Source: Burkholderia ambifaria
GTDB lineage: Bacteria; Pseudomonadota; Gammaproteobacteria; Burkholderiales; Burkholderiaceae
Direction of reading: 5' to 3'
Length of the DNA: 64,000 nucleotides
Assembly (NCBI RefSeq): GCF_001443045.1
Contig: NZ_LKPJ01000003.1
Span: 110,733-174,732, forward strand
Shown piece after piece: positions 61,028 to 64,000 of the stretch (the first letter of the stretch is position 1; every line of letters begins with the position of its first letter). The notes beneath the pieces are model-generated. The model saw only the letters and a list, made by a program, of their open reading frames with translations. It was not told where the DNA came from and did no database searches. A program made the position numbers and the translations under genes.

Positions 61028-61831
61028 ATGCTCGATCTCGCCAATCGCTTCATTTTCGAAGGTCACCGGATCGCATGGGGTACGCTCGGCGAAGGCCCCC
61101 CGCTCGTGCTCGTGCACGGCACGCCATTTTCATCGCAGGTGTGGCGCCGGATCGCACCGTGGCTTGCGCGGCGCCATCGCGTGTTCTTCTACGACCTGCT
61201 CGGCTATGGCCAGTCGGACATGCCCGACGCGGACGTATCGCTCGGACGGCAGAACGTGCTGTTCGGCGCGTTGCTCGACGAATGGAATATTTCGCGCCCG
61301 CGCGTGCTTGCGCACGATTACGGCGGTGCGACCGTGCTGCGCGCGCATTTCCTCGACGGCATCGCATATTCGGACCTGACACTCGTGAACCCGGTCGCGA
61401 TCGCGCCGCAAGGCTCGCCGTTCGTGCGGCATGTCGCGCAGCACGAAGCCGCGTTCACCGGATTGCCGGCCTATGCGCATCATGCGCTGGTGTCAGCCTA
61501 TATCGGCAATGCGGTCGCGCAGCCGTTGAGCGACGACGTGCTGTCGATCTACCGCTCGCCGTGGCTCACGCCGGCCGGCCAGGCCGCGTTCTATCGCCAG
61601 ATCGCACAGATGCGCCAGCGCTACATCGAGGAAGCGGAGGCCCGCTATGCGCCGCCGGACTTTCCGGTGCGCATCGTATGGGGCGAGGACGACGGATGGA
61701 TTCCGCTCGAACAAGGACAGGCGCTTGCCGATCGCATCGCGAACGGCAAGCTGATCAGGGTGCCGCGCGCGGGTCACCTGGTCCAGGAAGATGCGCCGGA
61801 GGCGATTGTCGCCGCCGTGCTCGACCGGTAG
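61028..61831 (+). CDS. Alpha/beta hydrolase with Asp nucleophile
   Basis: 267 aa. Oxyanion motif HGTPFSS, nucleophile elbow AHDYGGATV with Asp in place of Ser, acid in WGEDDGWIP and His in RAGHLVQED. Asp at the elbow is typical of haloalkane dehalogenases, epoxide hydrolases and haloacetate dehalogenases; which cannot be told here. Confidence 0.85.
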   Translation: MLDLANRFIFEGHRIAWGTLGEGPPLVLVHGTPFSSQVWRRIAPWLARRHRVFFYDLLGYGQSDMPDADVSLGRQNVLFGALLDEWNISRPRVLAHDYGGATVLRAHFLDGIAYSDLTLVNPVAIAPQGSPFVRHVAQHEAAFTGLPAYAHHALVSAYIGNAVAQPLSDDVLSIYRSPWLTPAGQAAFYRQIAQMRQRYIEEAEARYAPPDFPVRIVWGEDDGWIPLEQGQALADRIANGKLIRVPRAGHLVQEDAPEAIVAAVLDR

Positions 61832-61864
61832 GCGCACCCGCGCGGGTGCATCGGGAAGTGCGGC

Positions 61865-63319
61865 TTACCAGGGCAGCGAATAGGTTTTCGTATTCGTAAA
61901 GCTCTTCATCGCCTCCTGCACGCCTTCCTTGTAGCCGAGGCCCGAATCCTTCACGCCGCCGAACGGCGTGAGCTCGAGCCGGTAGCCCGGCACCTCGCGC
62001 ACGTTCACACTGCCGACCTCGAGCTCCGTGATGAAGCGCGTGATGTTGTCGAAGCGGTTCGTGCAGACCGACGACGACAACGCGTAGTCAGTGCTGTTCG
62101 ACATCCGGATCGCCTCGTCGATGTCGCGAAAGCGCATGATCGGCGACACGGGCCCGAACGTCTCGTACTTCACGAGCGGCATGTCGGGCGTCACGCGATC
62201 GATGACGGTCGGCGAGTACAGCGCACCGTCGCGCACGTTGCCGACCAGCAGGCGCGCGCCGCGCGCGATCGCGTCGTTCACCTGCTGCTCGCAGAACTTC
62301 GCGGCCGCTTCGTCGATCACCGTGCCCATGTCGACCGACGGATCGGCCGGGTTCCCGTAGCCCCAAGCGCGGGTTTTCTCGACGACCAGCTCGGTGAAGC
62401 GATCGGCCACCGCCTCGTGCACGAGCATCCGCTTGATCGCGGTGCAGCGCTGCCCCGAGTTCTTGTACGAGCCCGACACGGCGAGCGTGCTTGCCTCGTC
62501 GAGATCGGCGTCTTCCATCACGATGATCGGATCGTTGCCGCCGAGCTCGAGCACCGCGCGCCGGTAGCCCATCCGCGACGCGATCGACTTGCCGATCGAC
62601 ACGCCGCCGGTGAAGGTGATCAGGTCGATCGCCGGGTTCGTGATCAGCTCGTCCGCGATTTCCTTCGGGTCGCCGGTAATCACCTGCAGCATCTGCGGCG
62701 GCAGGCCGGCTTCATACAGGATGTCCGCGAACAGGTAGCACGACAGCGGCACCTTCTCCGACGGCTTCACGACGATCCGATTGTTGGTCGCGACCGACGG
62801 CACGACCTTGTGCGCGACCTGGTTCATCGGATGGTTAAACGGCGTGATCGCGGAAATCACGCCGAGCAGCGGCTCGCGCTGCGTGTACACGCGGCGTTTC
62901 TTGCCGTGAGGCGTCAGATCGCACGAGAAGATCTGCCCGTCGTCCTTCAGCACTTCGCCCGCGCCGAACGTGAGCACGTCGGCGACGCGCCCGGCTTCAT
63001 ACGTCGAATCCTTGATGCACAACCCGGCCTCGGCCGTGATCAGCGCCGCGATCTCGGCAGTGCGCGCACGCACGATGTCGGCCGCGCGGCGCAGGATCGC
63101 CGCACGCTCGTGGCGCGTGAGCGACGGCCGGTACGCGCGGGCGACCGCGAATGCGCGCCGCACGTCGTCGAGCGTCGCCTTCGGCACGGTGCCGACGAGC
63201 GAGCCGTCGTACGGGTTTCGTACCTCGATCACCGCGTCGCGATGGATCCGTTCACCATCGATTCGCAGTGCTTCACGATGAAGCGCGCGGACATCCGTCG
63301 ATGCTGCAATGGCGTTCAT
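61865..63319 (-). CDS. phnY: Phosphonoacetaldehyde dehydrogenase
   Basis: 484 aa aldehyde dehydrogenase. Cys nucleophile in NSGQRCTAIKR, Glu in LELGGNDP, NAD loop FTGGVSIGKSIA. Aldehyde dehydrogenases are generic; the assignment rests on the adjoining phnA, which hydrolyses the product phosphonoacetate. Pathway: 2-aminoethylphosphonate to acetate and phosphate. Confidence 0.85.
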   Translation of the reverse strand: MNAIAASTDVRALHREALRIDGERIHRDAVIEVRNPYDGSLVGTVPKATLDDVRRAFAVARAYRPSLTRHERAAILRRAADIVRARTAEIAALITAEAGLCIKDSTYEAGRVADVLTFGAGEVLKDDGQIFSCDLTPHGKKRRVYTQREPLLGVISAITPFNHPMNQVAHKVVPSVATNNRIVVKPSEKVPLSCYLFADILYEAGLPPQMLQVITGDPKEIADELITNPAIDLITFTGGVSIGKSIASRMGYRRAVLELGGNDPIIVMEDADLDEASTLAVSGSYKNSGQRCTAIKRMLVHEAVADRFTELVVEKTRAWGYGNPADPSVDMGTVIDEAAAKFCEQQVNDAIARGARLLVGNVRDGALYSPTVIDRVTPDMPLVKYETFGPVSPIMRFRDIDEAIRMSNSTDYALSSSVCTNRFDNITRFITELEVGSVNVREVPGYRLELTPFGGVKDSGLGYKEGVQEAMKSFTNTKTYSLPW

Positions 63320-63347
63320 GAGTATCTCCCTGGCGGATACGTGCGTA

Positions 63348-64000
<653 letters not shown>

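Overview
The window is high-G+C DNA from a Burkholderia chromosome, most likely of the B. cepacia complex. I infer this from gene content and order (metX-metW, mreBCD-mrdA-rodA beside gatCAB, def-fmt-htpX-rsmB-ntrYX, queDEC), from codon use, and from a Burkholderia-type intergenic repeat. The species was not tested.

Layout. 0-4.4 kb: a RegB/PrrB-type redox sensor kinase, a small Cys-rich protein, then argB, a HAD-type nucleotidase and slmA, closely packed. 4.4-14.3 kb: a surface-adhesion island with a complete chaperone-usher fimbrial operon (pilin, chaperone, usher, tip adhesin, second pilin) followed by a large autotransporter. 14.3-18.9 kb: a leader carrying a SAM-II-type riboswitch with an extra hairpin, metX-metW, an AmpG-like permease, and an M48-family protein whose HExxH motif reads HGIAH. 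18.9-22.5 kb: an AraC-type regulator divergent from a YahK-type alcohol dehydrogenase gene that is split by an intact IS2-group insertion sequence. 22.6-25.4 kb: a lower-G+C accessory patch with a DUF6402-like protein and two tandem copies of a small membrane protein, one broken by a 1-bp insertion. It looks like an orphan type VI secretion effector/immunity module. 25.4-30.6 kb: xthA, ppk2 and gatCAB; GatA carries a C-terminal tail read from a REP-like repeat. 30.9-37.3 kb: the rod-shape cluster mreB-mreC-mreD-mrdA-rodA.

37.3-41.6 kb: a Sel1-repeat protein, an HpcH/HpaI aldolase, queD-queE-queC and tRNA-Phe. 41.6-50.1 kb (minus strand): def-fmt-lysE/rhtB-htpX-rsmB-DUF4390-ntrY-ntrX, where NtrX lacks the AAA+ domain. 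50.3-54.9 kb: dprA, a thioredoxin-like protein and topB. 54.9-60.3 kb: a LysR regulator, a D-2-hydroxyacid dehydrogenase, a patatin, a PaaI thioesterase, tRNA-Lys and a duplicated DUF3592 membrane protein. 60.3-64 kb: a CGNR zinc-finger regulator divergent from an Asp-nucleophile alpha/beta hydrolase, separated by a striking three-half-site operator, then phnY and a truncated phnA for phosphonoacetate breakdown.

Most of the window is conserved core genome. The accessory signals are the fimbrial/autotransporter island, the IS insertion and the 22.6-25.4 kb module.
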